Assembly: GCA_963842065.1 (NCBI GenBank)
Contig: CAWJEW010000007.1
Span: 372,001-436,000, forward strand
From: CAITWD01 sp963842065
Lineage (GTDB): Bacteria; Actinomycetota; Thermoleophilia; Miltoncostaeales; Miltoncostaeaceae
DNA: 64,000 nt
Direction: 5' to 3'
The position numbers and the translations under genes were made by a program. Under the pieces are notes generated by a model. That model had not been told where the DNA came from and ran no database searches. It saw only the letters and a program-made list of their open reading frames with translations. Below, piece after piece: positions 55,100 through 62,867 of this stretch. Each line of letters opens with the position of its first letter. Positions within the stretch are counted from its first letter, which is position 1.

Positions 55100-56332
55100 A
55101 TGAGCGTGCGCGAGGCCACGCCCGACGTCGCGGAAGCCCGACGGATGCTGAACAAGGGCATCGTCATCGCCGGTGTTGGCGAGACGGAGCAGGGCATCCT
55201 CGAGGATCGCGGGTCGTTCGACCTCTTGTCCGAAGCAACCAAGCTCACCCTCGACGACGCGGGCATTACGCTCGACGACGTCGACGGAATGGTGACGGCA
55301 TTCAGCTTTGTGGAACACACACTGATGCACGCCACGACGTTCTGTGACTACCTCGGATTCCACCCGGGCTACTTCGCCTCGGTCGCCGTCGGTGGCGCCA
55401 CCGCGCCGCTCATGGCCGTCCAGGCCGCGCTCGCAATCGACGCCGGTCTCGCCGAGGTCGTCCTGTGTGTCCGCGGTGACAACACGCGGTCCGGGATCTC
55501 GAGCTCGGGCATGATCGCCCAGGCCCGCGAGATGACCCAGGGCGAGTTCGAGTGGCCGTACGGCGTGACCACCATCGGCGGTTACGGCCTGCTGGCCCAG
55601 CGCTACATGCACGAGTACAGTGTGCCGCAAGAGGCGCTTGCCGCGGTGGTGGCGACCCAGTCCGAGTACGGTGCGCTGAAGTGGAACGCCATGCTGCGCG
55701 AACCCGTCACGATTGAGGACGTGCTCGCCTCGCGGATGATCGCGACGCCGTTCCACGTGCTCGACTGCTCCCTGGTCAACGACGGCGCGGCGGCCTTCCT
55801 GGTCACCACCGCCGACCGGGCCAGGAGCATGAAGACCAAGCCCGTCTACATCACGGGCATCGGTGAGGGCTACTCGCACCAGTACATCTCGCAGGCGCAG
55901 TCGGTCGATTCGGTTCGTGCCGGCCTGGGCCGCGCGGGTCGTCGCGCGATGGAAGTCGCCGGCATCACGCCGGACGACCTCGACGTCGCCGAGATCTACG
56001 ACAGCTTCTCGTTCACGCCGCTGATTGCCCTCGAGGGCTTCGGTATCTGCGGCAAGGGCGAGGCTGGCGATTGGGTCCTGGAGGGCAACGCCAAACTTGA
56101 CGGCAGGCTCCCCATGAACACCGCCGGTGGCCTGATCCGTCAGGCGCACCTCGGTGCCATGCACCACATCGTCGAGGCCGCGCTGCAGCTGCGCGGCGAG
56201 GCTGACGATACCGGCCGGGGCGGTGGCAACCACCAGGTCCCGGGCGCCAAGCTGGCGATCACGAACGGCTCCGGGGGGATCCTCGCCGCGACGAGCGCCA
56301 TCGTGTTGTCCAGCGAACCGCCATCGGCCTGA
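55100..56332 (+). CDS. Thiolase-fold protein without catalytic cysteines (SCP2/Ltp2-like)
   Basis: The 410-residue protein has the thiolase fold of the SCP2/lipid-transfer type, with VDGMVTAFSF near the N-terminus and AEIYDSFSFTPLIALEGFG and NTAGGLIRQAHLGAMHHIVEA late. The nucleophile position reads VAVGGATAPL (residues 95-103), with Gly in place of Cys. The second catalytic Cys is also lost (ITNGSGG). A His in AHLGA is kept. This pattern matches Ltp2-type retro-aldolases that work with a DUF35 partner, rather than true thiolases. The ATG 55100 has AAAGGAG. The following gene encodes an OB-fold partner. Confidence 0.85.
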   Translation: MSVREATPDVAEARRMLNKGIVIAGVGETEQGILEDRGSFDLLSEATKLTLDDAGITLDDVDGMVTAFSFVEHTLMHATTFCDYLGFHPGYFASVAVGGATAPLMAVQAALAIDAGLAEVVLCVRGDNTRSGISSSGMIAQAREMTQGEFEWPYGVTTIGGYGLLAQRYMHEYSVPQEALAAVVATQSEYGALKWNAMLREPVTIEDVLASRMIATPFHVLDCSLVNDGAAAFLVTTADRARSMKTKPVYITGIGEGYSHQYISQAQSVDSVRAGLGRAGRRAMEVAGITPDDLDVAEIYDSFSFTPLIALEGFGICGKGEAGDWVLEGNAKLDGRLPMNTAGGLIRQAHLGAMHHIVEAALQLRGEADDTGRGGGNHQVPGAKLAITNGSGGILAATSAIVLSSEPPSA

Positions 56333-56350
56333 GCAAGGAGAACGATCGCA

Positions 56351-56806
56351 GTGGCTGAGAAGAACGAGGCTCGAATCAACTGGCAGAACGCCCAGATCCA
56401 CGAGGGGTCGCGCCCCGAAGGGCGCCCCTTCTGGGCGGGCACCAAAGAGGGCAAGCTCCTGTTGCCGACGGGGCCCGACGGCACGCCGTTCTGGTACCCC
56501 CGCGCGTACGCAAAGGGCACCCTCGAAGACGTGAGCTGGACAGAGTCCAAGGGTGAGGGCACCGTCTACACGTACTCGGTGCACTACATCGGACCGTCGG
56601 GATTCTCCAAGCGGGGAGACCCACCGCACGTCATCGCGCTTGTCGACCTCGACGAGGGCGTCCGCGTCATGACCAACCTCGTCAAGGACGAGGAGAACTT
56701 CCCGGACGTCGACCCGGATCGGGTCCGTATTGGCCAGCGTGTCCGTGTCGTGTTTGATGAGTTGTCGGAGGACTACACGCTTCCGCGCTTTACGCCCGTC
56801 GACTGA
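56351..56806 (+). CDS. OB-fold DUF35-type protein without zinc-ribbon cysteines
   Basis: The 151-residue protein resembles ChsH2/DUF35 partners of thiolase-fold enzymes. It has FWAGTKEGKLLLPTGPDGTPFWYPRAYAKGTLEDVSWTESKGEGTVYTYSVHY, then a beta-barrel (HVIALVDLDEGVRVMTNLV) and IGQRVRVVFDE. The usual two CxxC knuckles are absent; LLLPTGPDGTPFWYPR occupies their place. The GTG at 56351 has AAGGAGAA upstream. It is located 18 bp after the cysteine-less thiolase, so the two probably form a complex. Confidence 0.85.
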   Translation: MAEKNEARINWQNAQIHEGSRPEGRPFWAGTKEGKLLLPTGPDGTPFWYPRAYAKGTLEDVSWTESKGEGTVYTYSVHYIGPSGFSKRGDPPHVIALVDLDEGVRVMTNLVKDEENFPDVDPDRVRIGQRVRVVFDELSEDYTLPRFTPVD

Positions 56807-56823
56807 TCGAGGGTGTGTGTGAA

Positions 56824-56850
56824 CCCTCCCCCCAAGGCGTGGGGGGAGGG
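56824..56850 (+). terminator. Perfect G/C hairpin between operon genes
   Basis: CCCTCCCCCC and GGGGGGAGGG form a perfect 10-bp stem with a 7-base loop, 15 bp after the DUF35 stop and 40 bp before the acyl-CoA ligase start. It may cause partial termination or protect the upstream mRNA. The G-run could also form other structures. Confidence 0.5.
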
Positions 56851-56889
56851 TGCTGGTATCTGCAGAGTCTCGAGTGAGGACGCGACACC

Positions 56890-58545
56890 ATGGCCGACTG
56901 GAGCGACTGGTACACCAAGGAAGACCCCACCACGTGGGTCCTGGCGGAGATCTTGCGCGGGCGCGCCCAGGCCGCCCCCGATGCGCAGTTTTTGAAGTTC
57001 GCCGATGAGCCGTGGATCAGCTACGGCACGGTCAACTCCCAGGCCAATCAGGTCGCAAACGCGCTGATCGCCCGCGGTGTGAACAAGGGCGAGTCGGTCT
57101 CGGTGATGCTGCCCAACTGCGCCGAGTTCGTGCCGGTGTGGTTCGGGATCTTGAAGGCCGGCGCGGTGATGAGCTCGATCAACACCGCCTACAAGGGCGA
57201 TTTTCTGTCCTGGACGATCAACCTGGTCGAGGCCAAAAAGCTCGTGATCGCCGACGTCTATCTGGACCGGCTGGACCTGATCAAGGCCGAGCTGCCCAAA
57301 CTCGAGCACGTGATCGTGTTTGCCACCGGCGCCCAAGCGGGCCCGGACCCGGCCCTGACCTGGGAGCCGCTTGCCGAGCTGCTTGGTGGCACGGATGCCG
57401 AACCGAACCTCGAGTACTCCTGGACCGATGATGCCCGGATCATGTTTACCTCCGGCACCACCGGGCGCTCCAAGGGCGTGATCAAGCAAAACGCCGCCGA
57501 CTATTTCTCGGCGCGGGGGCTGCTCGAGGTGATCCGCACGCTCAACGGCACCGCACTGGAGGACCTCGACAAAGAGACCTTCTTTAGCTGCCTGCCGCTG
57601 TTTCACTCAAACGCCCAGGTGCTGTCGGCCTATCCGGCCCTGGTGGCCGGCGGGCGGATCGCGTTTGTCGAGCGCTTTTCCTCCTCGCAGTTCTGGCGCC
57701 AGGTCGCAGACGCCCAGGCCACGATCTTCAACTCGATCGGCGCGGTGAGCTATTTCATCTACAACATCCCGCCCTCAGAGCTCGATCGCGCCCACCGGGT
57801 GCACACCGTGTTTGCCGCCCCTGCGCCCAAGGACATCTACCACGAGTTCGAGGAGCGCTTCGGGGTCCGCTTTATCGAGGGCTACGGCCTGACCGAGACT
57901 GGCATGGCCACCTACATGGACCCCACCCGCGACCCGATCCCGGGCTCGTGCGGCAAGGCCAACCCGGGCTATGAGGTCACGATCGTCGAGCCGGGCAGCG
58001 ACCGGCCGCTTGCGCCCAACACCCCCGGCGAGATCGTCGTGGACATGAAGATCCCCAACATCGTCATGCGCGCCTACTACGGCATGCCGGAAAAGACCGC
58101 CGAGGATTTCCGCAACTTGAAGTTGCACACCGGCGACCTGGGGCGCATGGACGCCGACGGCTACATCTACTTTATGGACCGCGTCAAGGACTACATCCGC
58201 CGCCGCGGCGAGAACGTGTCATCCATGGAAGTCGAGCGCCAGGTGTCGGACCACCCCCAGATCAAGGAGGCCGCGGTCATCGGCGTCAAGGCCGGCGAGG
58301 GCGCATCCTCCGAGGACGAGATCATGGTGGTGTGCATCGCCGAGGGCAGCGCGCCCGACCCGGCCGAGTTCACCCACTGGATGGCCGAGCGCATGCCGTA
58401 TTTCATGGTGCCCCGCTACATCCGGTTCGTCGACACCTTGCCCAAGACCCCGACCGAGCGTGTCCAGAAGGTGAAGCTGCGCGATGAGGGCATCACCCCC
58501 GACACCTTCGACCGTGAGGCCGCGGGTATCGTGGTGAAGCGTTAG
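56890..58545 (+). CDS. Acyl-CoA synthetase (AMP-forming)
   Basis: The 551-residue enzyme activates a carboxylic acid to its CoA thioester with ATP. It has the P-loop-like IMFTSGTTGRSKGVIKQN, EGYGLTETGMATYMDP, the adenylate-binding LHTGDLGRMDADGYIYFMDRVKDYIRRRGENVSSMEVE block and the catalytic C-terminal lysine region (TPTERVQKVKLR). It is closest in style to long-chain or carnitine/crotonobetaine-type ligases (CaiC). It is coded with the thiolase-fold genes, so it probably supplies the CoA ester that they process. ATG 56890. Confidence 0.93.
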   Translation: MADWSDWYTKEDPTTWVLAEILRGRAQAAPDAQFLKFADEPWISYGTVNSQANQVANALIARGVNKGESVSVMLPNCAEFVPVWFGILKAGAVMSSINTAYKGDFLSWTINLVEAKKLVIADVYLDRLDLIKAELPKLEHVIVFATGAQAGPDPALTWEPLAELLGGTDAEPNLEYSWTDDARIMFTSGTTGRSKGVIKQNAADYFSARGLLEVIRTLNGTALEDLDKETFFSCLPLFHSNAQVLSAYPALVAGGRIAFVERFSSSQFWRQVADAQATIFNSIGAVSYFIYNIPPSELDRAHRVHTVFAAPAPKDIYHEFEERFGVRFIEGYGLTETGMATYMDPTRDPIPGSCGKANPGYEVTIVEPGSDRPLAPNTPGEIVVDMKIPNIVMRAYYGMPEKTAEDFRNLKLHTGDLGRMDADGYIYFMDRVKDYIRRRGENVSSMEVERQVSDHPQIKEAAVIGVKAGEGASSEDEIMVVCIAEGSAPDPAEFTHWMAERMPYFMVPRYIRFVDTLPKTPTERVQKVKLRDEGITPDTFDREAAGIVVKR

Positions 58546-58555
58546 GGGAGCGGCA

Positions 58556-59545
58556 GTGGCCGAGATCTCGCGCTACGGCGCCTATCTACCGAAGTACCGG
58601 GTCCCGCTCGGGGAGGTCCAGAAATTCTATGGGCGCCCCGGGCGCCCGCGCTCCAAGACGCTCTCGGTCCCGGCGCTCGATGAGGATGCTCTGACGATGG
58701 CCTATGAGGCCGCCGACCAGGCGCTCGGTAACGACGCCCGCCCGCCCGGCGCGCTCATCGCCGTCACCGTGTCCCCGCCGTTTGGACTGCGCAAGGTGTC
58801 CTCGACCGTGGCCGAGGCGCTTGGCCTGTCGGCCCAGACAGCGACCTATGACCTGAGCGGTCACCCCGGCAGCCTGAGCGACGCGTTCGCGGTGGCGGAG
58901 GCGCTGGTCGCCTCGGCGGGACCGGTGCTCGTCGTTGCCTCCGACTATGTCGTGAGCTTTGAGGAGCGCGTCTGCGACACCCTTGCCGCGGGTGGTGCGG
59001 CGGCGTTTCTGGTCACTCAAACGGGTGGCTTTGCACGGCTCGGCGCCACCGCCCAGTCCTCTGCCGACGTCTACGACATGTGGTTCCTGGCGCGCGAGCG
59101 TGAGCCTCGCTATCGCCTGGAGGTGCTCTTCGAAACCTCGCCCACGGTCATGGGCGCCGCAGTGAAGGAGCTCGAGAAGGCGTCCGGTGTCGGCACGGCG
59201 GACTACACGCACGTCGCGGCCAGCCAGCCGCACCCGCAGGTGCTGCGGGGTCTGGGCAAGGCGGGGGTCAGCAACGACCAGCTCGCCCACACTAGCTTCG
59301 TCGCCGAAATCGGCAACCTAGGGGTGGCGTCGCTGGGGCTCGCTTTGGCATTGAGCTTCGATCGCTCCGGCGACGGCGACAAGGTGCTTGCGATCAGTTA
59401 CGGCGCAGGCGAGGCCATCGCGCGCGGCATTGAGATCATCGCGGCACCGCCCGCTGTGGGGATTGCCGACAAGCTCGCCGGTGAGGCGATCGATCTCGGA
59501 ACGTACTACCGTTGGACTCGGGGCCGGCAAGCAGAACCGCACTAG
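58556..59545 (+). CDS. HMG-CoA-synthase-like protein lacking the catalytic residues
   Basis: The 329-residue protein aligns by eye with archaeal HMG-CoA synthase: YGAYLPKYRVPLGEV, VPALDEDALTMAYEAA, VSSTVAEALGL, AGGAAAFLV and EIGNLGVASLGLALAL. The Glu region (expected SES) reads VTVSPPFG (70-77), the Cys region (expected ACKAGT) reads LSGHPGS (100-106), and the His region (expected FHQPNG) reads AASQPHP (221-227). All three catalytic residues therefore seem missing. The gene precedes a normal thiolase and a zinc DUF35, the same set that forms a complex in archaea. A structural or substrate-channel role is likely. GTG 58556 follows GGGAGCGG. Confidence 0.82.
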   Translation: MAEISRYGAYLPKYRVPLGEVQKFYGRPGRPRSKTLSVPALDEDALTMAYEAADQALGNDARPPGALIAVTVSPPFGLRKVSSTVAEALGLSAQTATYDLSGHPGSLSDAFAVAEALVASAGPVLVVASDYVVSFEERVCDTLAAGGAAAFLVTQTGGFARLGATAQSSADVYDMWFLAREREPRYRLEVLFETSPTVMGAAVKELEKASGVGTADYTHVAASQPHPQVLRGLGKAGVSNDQLAHTSFVAEIGNLGVASLGLALALSFDRSGDGDKVLAISYGAGEAIARGIEIIAAPPAVGIADKLAGEAIDLGTYYRWTRGRQAEPH

Positions 59546-59555
59546 GAGAATTCTC

Positions 59556-60728
59556 ATGCGTGTTGGTGTTTTGGGAATCGGAAAGACCCCGCACAAGATC
59601 CAGCACTCCAAGAGTCTTCGCGATCTCATCGTCGAGGCGGGTCGCGGAGCGATCGCCGACGCGGGCGTCTCGCCGTCGGACATCCAGATGCTCTACGTGG
59701 GCAACGTCGGGTCCGTCGGCTTCAACTTCGAGAACTCGACGGGCCTGATGGCCGCCCACCACCTCGGCGTGGTGCCGGCGGGCGCCGTGCGCGTCGAGGC
59801 CGCGTGCGGCACCGGTGCGTGGGCAATGCACCTCGGGGTCATCGCGATCGCCTCGGGGCTCTACGACACCGTGATGGTCGTCGGCGCGGAGAAGATGAAC
59901 GATCTGGCCACGGTTGAGGCCACCTCGATCATCGCCCAGGCCGCGGACTCCAAGGAGGAGTACTTCTCGGGGCTGACGTTCCCATCGGGTGTCGCCCTGA
60001 CGGCACGCAAGTACATGCAGATCTACGGTCTCACCGAGGAAGACCTTGCACACACGTCGGTCAAGAACCACCACTACGGTGCTCGGAACCCCTATGCGCA
60101 CCTACGGTTCGAGTGCACCGTGGACGAGGTCATGAAGTCGGCCAAGGTCGCCGACCCACTCAAGCTCTTCGAAGTCTGCCCCATGACCGACGCGGCGTCC
60201 TCGCTCGTGCTGTGCCGGGAGGAGATCCTGCGCGACCAGCCCGACAAGCCGCAGGTCTACATCACCGCCACCCAGATGGCGACCGGGACGTGGTACGCGT
60301 CCACCGACACGCTCGAGGACGCCTACCGGCTCTTCAACGAACCGGCCACCCGCGCCTACGCGATGGCCGGGGTCACCGCCGACGACATCGACGTGGCGGA
60401 GATCTACAACTCCTTCGCCATTCAGGAGCCGCTCGGTATCGAAGGCCTCGGTTTCGCCGAGCCCGGCGATGGCTGGAAGGGCGCGGCCGACGGGTCCACG
60501 TGGATCGACGGCAAGGTCGCGGTCAACCTCTCGGGCGGCCTGTTGTGCAAGGGGCATCCCCTCGGCGCGACCGGCTCCACGCAGGCGGTCGACATCATCG
60601 AGCAGCTGCGCGGCACGGCGCCCGAAGGCATCCAAGCCCAGGACCCGGAGATCGGGATCACGGCCTGTCGTGGCGGCCCGGGTGCGGTCGGGGCCATCCA
60701 CATCTTCCAGCGGCTCGAAGGAGAGTAA
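59556..60728 (+). CDS. Thiolase (acetyl-CoA acetyltransferase, SCP2-type) with catalytic cysteines
   Basis: The 390-residue thiolase has the nucleophile Cys84 in VEAACGTGAWAMHLGV. It has CKGHPLGATGSTQAVDIIEQL with the catalytic His and ITACRGGPGAVGAIHIF with the second cysteine. It would cleave or form a beta-ketoacyl-CoA. It starts at ATG 59556 with TAGGAGAA upstream. It is followed two bases later by the zinc DUF35 protein, and its N-terminal neighbour is the HMGCS-like protein, so the three likely form one assembly. Confidence 0.92.
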   Translation: MRVGVLGIGKTPHKIQHSKSLRDLIVEAGRGAIADAGVSPSDIQMLYVGNVGSVGFNFENSTGLMAAHHLGVVPAGAVRVEAACGTGAWAMHLGVIAIASGLYDTVMVVGAEKMNDLATVEATSIIAQAADSKEEYFSGLTFPSGVALTARKYMQIYGLTEEDLAHTSVKNHHYGARNPYAHLRFECTVDEVMKSAKVADPLKLFEVCPMTDAASSLVLCREEILRDQPDKPQVYITATQMATGTWYASTDTLEDAYRLFNEPATRAYAMAGVTADDIDVAEIYNSFAIQEPLGIEGLGFAEPGDGWKGAADGSTWIDGKVAVNLSGGLLCKGHPLGATGSTQAVDIIEQLRGTAPEGIQAQDPEIGITACRGGPGAVGAIHIFQRLEGE

Positions 60729-60730
60729 GG

Positions 60731-61141
60731 GTGACCGTCTCCGCAATCGAGTTCTCACGGCTCGGTCCCCCGAAGCTGCGTCTGTATGGGATGCGCTGTA
60801 GCTCGTGCGGCGGCATCAGCCCCTGGTGGGAGCAGTTCCACTGCTACAAGTGCGGCAACGACAAGCTCACCGAGGTCTACCTCGGTGGACGGGGCACGCT
60901 GACCAACTACACGGTCGTGTACTACCCGCCGCGCGATTTTCTCGGCCAGGAGCCGTACGTCGTCGGCCACATCACCATGGACGAAGACGTGTTGATGCCG
61001 GCACCGGTCGTGGACACCGCGCTCGAGGACGTCCAGGTTGGCACCCGCGTCAAAGCGACGCTGCGCCGCATGAAGCTGGGGCACGAAGGCGACATCTACT
61101 ACAGCCAGAAGTTCGTCGTCGACCCCGACGCCGGGGCGTAG
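60731..61141 (+). CDS. Zn-ribbon OB-fold protein (DUF35)
   Basis: The 136-residue protein has the rubredoxin-like zinc ribbon C23-x2-C26 ... C38-x2-C41 (RCSSCGG, HCYKCGN). An OB-fold follows (GRGTLTNYTVVYYPPRDFLGQEPYVVGHITMDE, then VGTRVKATLRRM). Such proteins scaffold thiolase-fold enzymes and bind the CoA part. Unlike the DUF35 copy at 56351, its cysteines are all present. The GTG at 60731 follows the thiolase stop by two bases. Convergent with the sirtuin-like gene. Confidence 0.92.
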   Translation: MTVSAIEFSRLGPPKLRLYGMRCSSCGGISPWWEQFHCYKCGNDKLTEVYLGGRGTLTNYTVVYYPPRDFLGQEPYVVGHITMDEDVLMPAPVVDTALEDVQVGTRVKATLRRMKLGHEGDIYYSQKFVVDPDAGA

Positions 61142-61147
61142 GGCGGC

Positions 61148-61178
61148 TCACCCGGCGCCGCTCTCCCCGGCCGGGTGA
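61148..61178. terminator. Hairpin at convergent gene ends
   Basis: TCACCCGGC (61148-61156) and GCCGGGTGA (61170-61178) form a 9-bp stem across the last codons of the sirtuin-like gene, just after the DUF35 stop. It may end the acyl-CoA operon transcript. Confidence 0.4.
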
Positions 61179-61927
61179 CCAAGCATGCGTTCTGCGAGCG
61201 CCTCGATGATCGCGGCGCCCGCCGAACGGATCACCACCTGCGCATAGCGGTCGTACTGGGTCGGGGTCCGGCCGACCAGCGCCAGCGGCACACCCCGCGT
61301 CAACGGGACCGACGGCAACAGCGACAGCGGAATGGTCCGCAGCGCCGAGTCGATCGAGATGAACGCGTCGGCGTTGGCGGCGAGCTCCCAGGCCCGGCTG
61401 ATCGCGCCCTCGGCCAGCGGCTCGCCCCACAGCGTTCCCGACGGGCGCAGCGGATAGCCGCAGCCGGGGTTCGTGCACCGTGGGACGCCGTCGTCGGCCT
61501 GTTCCAGGAAGGCGCCGACCTCGGGAAGGCCATACCGTTCGTTACAGCGCTCGCATTTGGCGGTCAGCACGTTGCCGTGCATCTCGATGACGTCGGTGGC
61601 GCCGGCCTTGGCGGCGAGGTGATCGGCCGACTGGGCGATGATCGTCGACACCAGCCCCGCGGCCTGCATCCGCGCGAGCGCGATATGTGCAGCCGACGGT
61701 TCGCGCCGCGAGGCCTCGGTCGCGGCGGCGTAGTAGTAGGACCAGAACCGTGCCGGGTCAATAAGGAGGGTCTCAAGACTGGCGTGGTCCGCCCAATCGC
61801 TCTGACCCGCATTGAGCTCGACGTCCACGTCCTGGCCGAAGCCGAGACCCGTCAGGACCACGGGACGGCGCGCGCCGGCAATCAGCTGCTGGAGACGCTC
61901 GATGTCGGGCGCGAGGTCCATCCGCAT
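61148..61927 (-). CDS. Sir2-family protein with degenerate NAD site
   Basis: The 259-residue protein keeps the sirtuin zinc ribbon (C125, C128, C151, C156) and the catalytic His117 in VIEMHGN. It also keeps the AHIALARM helix and GTLWGEPL. However, the NAD motif GAGIS-x5-PDFR reads TGLGFGQDVDVELNAG (26-41), QNxD reads QSAD (99-102), and GTSLxVxP reads IDSALRTIP. So NAD-dependent deacylation is doubtful. It might bind another ligand or be inactive. The start is ATG 61927, with ATG 61921 an alternative. Confidence 0.8.
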   Translation of the reverse strand: MRMDLAPDIERLQQLIAGARRPVVLTGLGFGQDVDVELNAGQSDWADHASLETLLIDPARFWSYYYAAATEASRREPSAAHIALARMQAAGLVSTIIAQSADHLAAKAGATDVIEMHGNVLTAKCERCNERYGLPEVGAFLEQADDGVPRCTNPGCGYPLRPSGTLWGEPLAEGAISRAWELAANADAFISIDSALRTIPLSLLPSVPLTRGVPLALVGRTPTQYDRYAQVVIRSAGAAIIEALAERMLGHPAGESGAG

Positions 61928-62081
61928 GAGCCTACCGGGGATCGTTGCAGTTGTCGGAGAACCGCTAGTGGGCGGCCGATCGCGGTCCCGCGCCGCCGCG
62001 CCGGCCTCCTCAACGACCGGAGGCGTTCAGGAGCCGGCCGCGCGGTGGCGCAACCAGACCTGACGCGTCGAGGGGTCGCGA

Positions 62082-62864
62082 TCAGCGCCGAGCAAGCACC
62101 CAGCAGCCCCAGCCCGCGGATTCCGCGGACCGGGTGATCCGGAACCCCAGCCCGCGATACCGCGCTAGGGCGAGCGTCGCGTCGGAGCTGCGGACGCCGG
62201 AGACCAGCAGCACGCGGGCGGCAGAGCTCATCGCCCGGGCGATCTCATCGTGGACAACGGGCGGGACGTTGGCGAGCAGGACCGGCTGCGTCGCCTCGGG
62301 CAGCACCCGGGCGATCGGCGCGTGGCGCAGCGCGATTTCGTGCACCGGATGCGCGTGCGCCAGCGAGGCCGCGGCGTGGGCGACCGCGCGCGGGTCGAGA
62401 TCAACCGCCACGACGGGCCCGTGGGTGGTCGCCCACGCCTGACTCAGCAGCCCTGAGCCGCAGCCGAGATCGATGGCCGCCGCCGGCGCCAGCGCCTCAA
62501 GCGCGCGCAAGCACAGGAGCGTCGTCGGGTGCGGCCACTCGCCGAACCCCTCGCCGCGGACCTGGACGAGCTCACGAAAGCCCATCGGCGCAGCGATGTG
62601 GTCCGGGCTGCGGATGAACCAGCGCCCGCTCGTGAGCGACGGCGGGTCGGGCCAGGCGGGCGGCGTGGCAAGCGGCGTCATCGGCAGCGGGCACGCCGCG
62701 CGTCCGCGGACTGCCAGCTCGGGCGCGGCTCGCGGCGCGCAGACCACGCCGGCGCCCGTGCCGCGCACCGGCTGCAGCAGCGCGACCGCGCCGAAGTGCG
62801 CGGCGATGTCGTGTGGCGCGCCGTGGACGGTGAGTCCCGCCGGCAGGAGATCGTTAGAGTCCAT
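62082..62864 (-). CDS. PrmA-like class I methyltransferase
   Basis: The 260-residue protein has FRSP-like GRWFIRSPDHIAAP, then RELVQVRGEGFGEWPHPTTLLCLRAL and the SAM motif AIDLGCGSGLLSQAW, followed by VVAVDLDPRAVAHAAASL. VLLANVPPVVHDEIARAM matches the N-P-P-type motif IV of N- or ribosomal-protein methyltransferases. It resembles PrmA and related proteins, but the N-terminal ~80 residues differ. ATG 62864 is chosen because the open frame beyond it is antisense to the dehydrogenase gene. Its start is separated by three bases from the start of the opposite gene. Confidence 0.75.
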   Translation of the reverse strand: MDSNDLLPAGLTVHGAPHDIAAHFGAVALLQPVRGTGAGVVCAPRAAPELAVRGRAACPLPMTPLATPPAWPDPPSLTSGRWFIRSPDHIAAPMGFRELVQVRGEGFGEWPHPTTLLCLRALEALAPAAAIDLGCGSGLLSQAWATTHGPVVAVDLDPRAVAHAAASLAHAHPVHEIALRHAPIARVLPEATQPVLLANVPPVVHDEIARAMSSAARVLLVSGVRSSDATLALARYRGLGFRITRSAESAGWGCWVLARR

Positions 62865-62867
62865 GCG

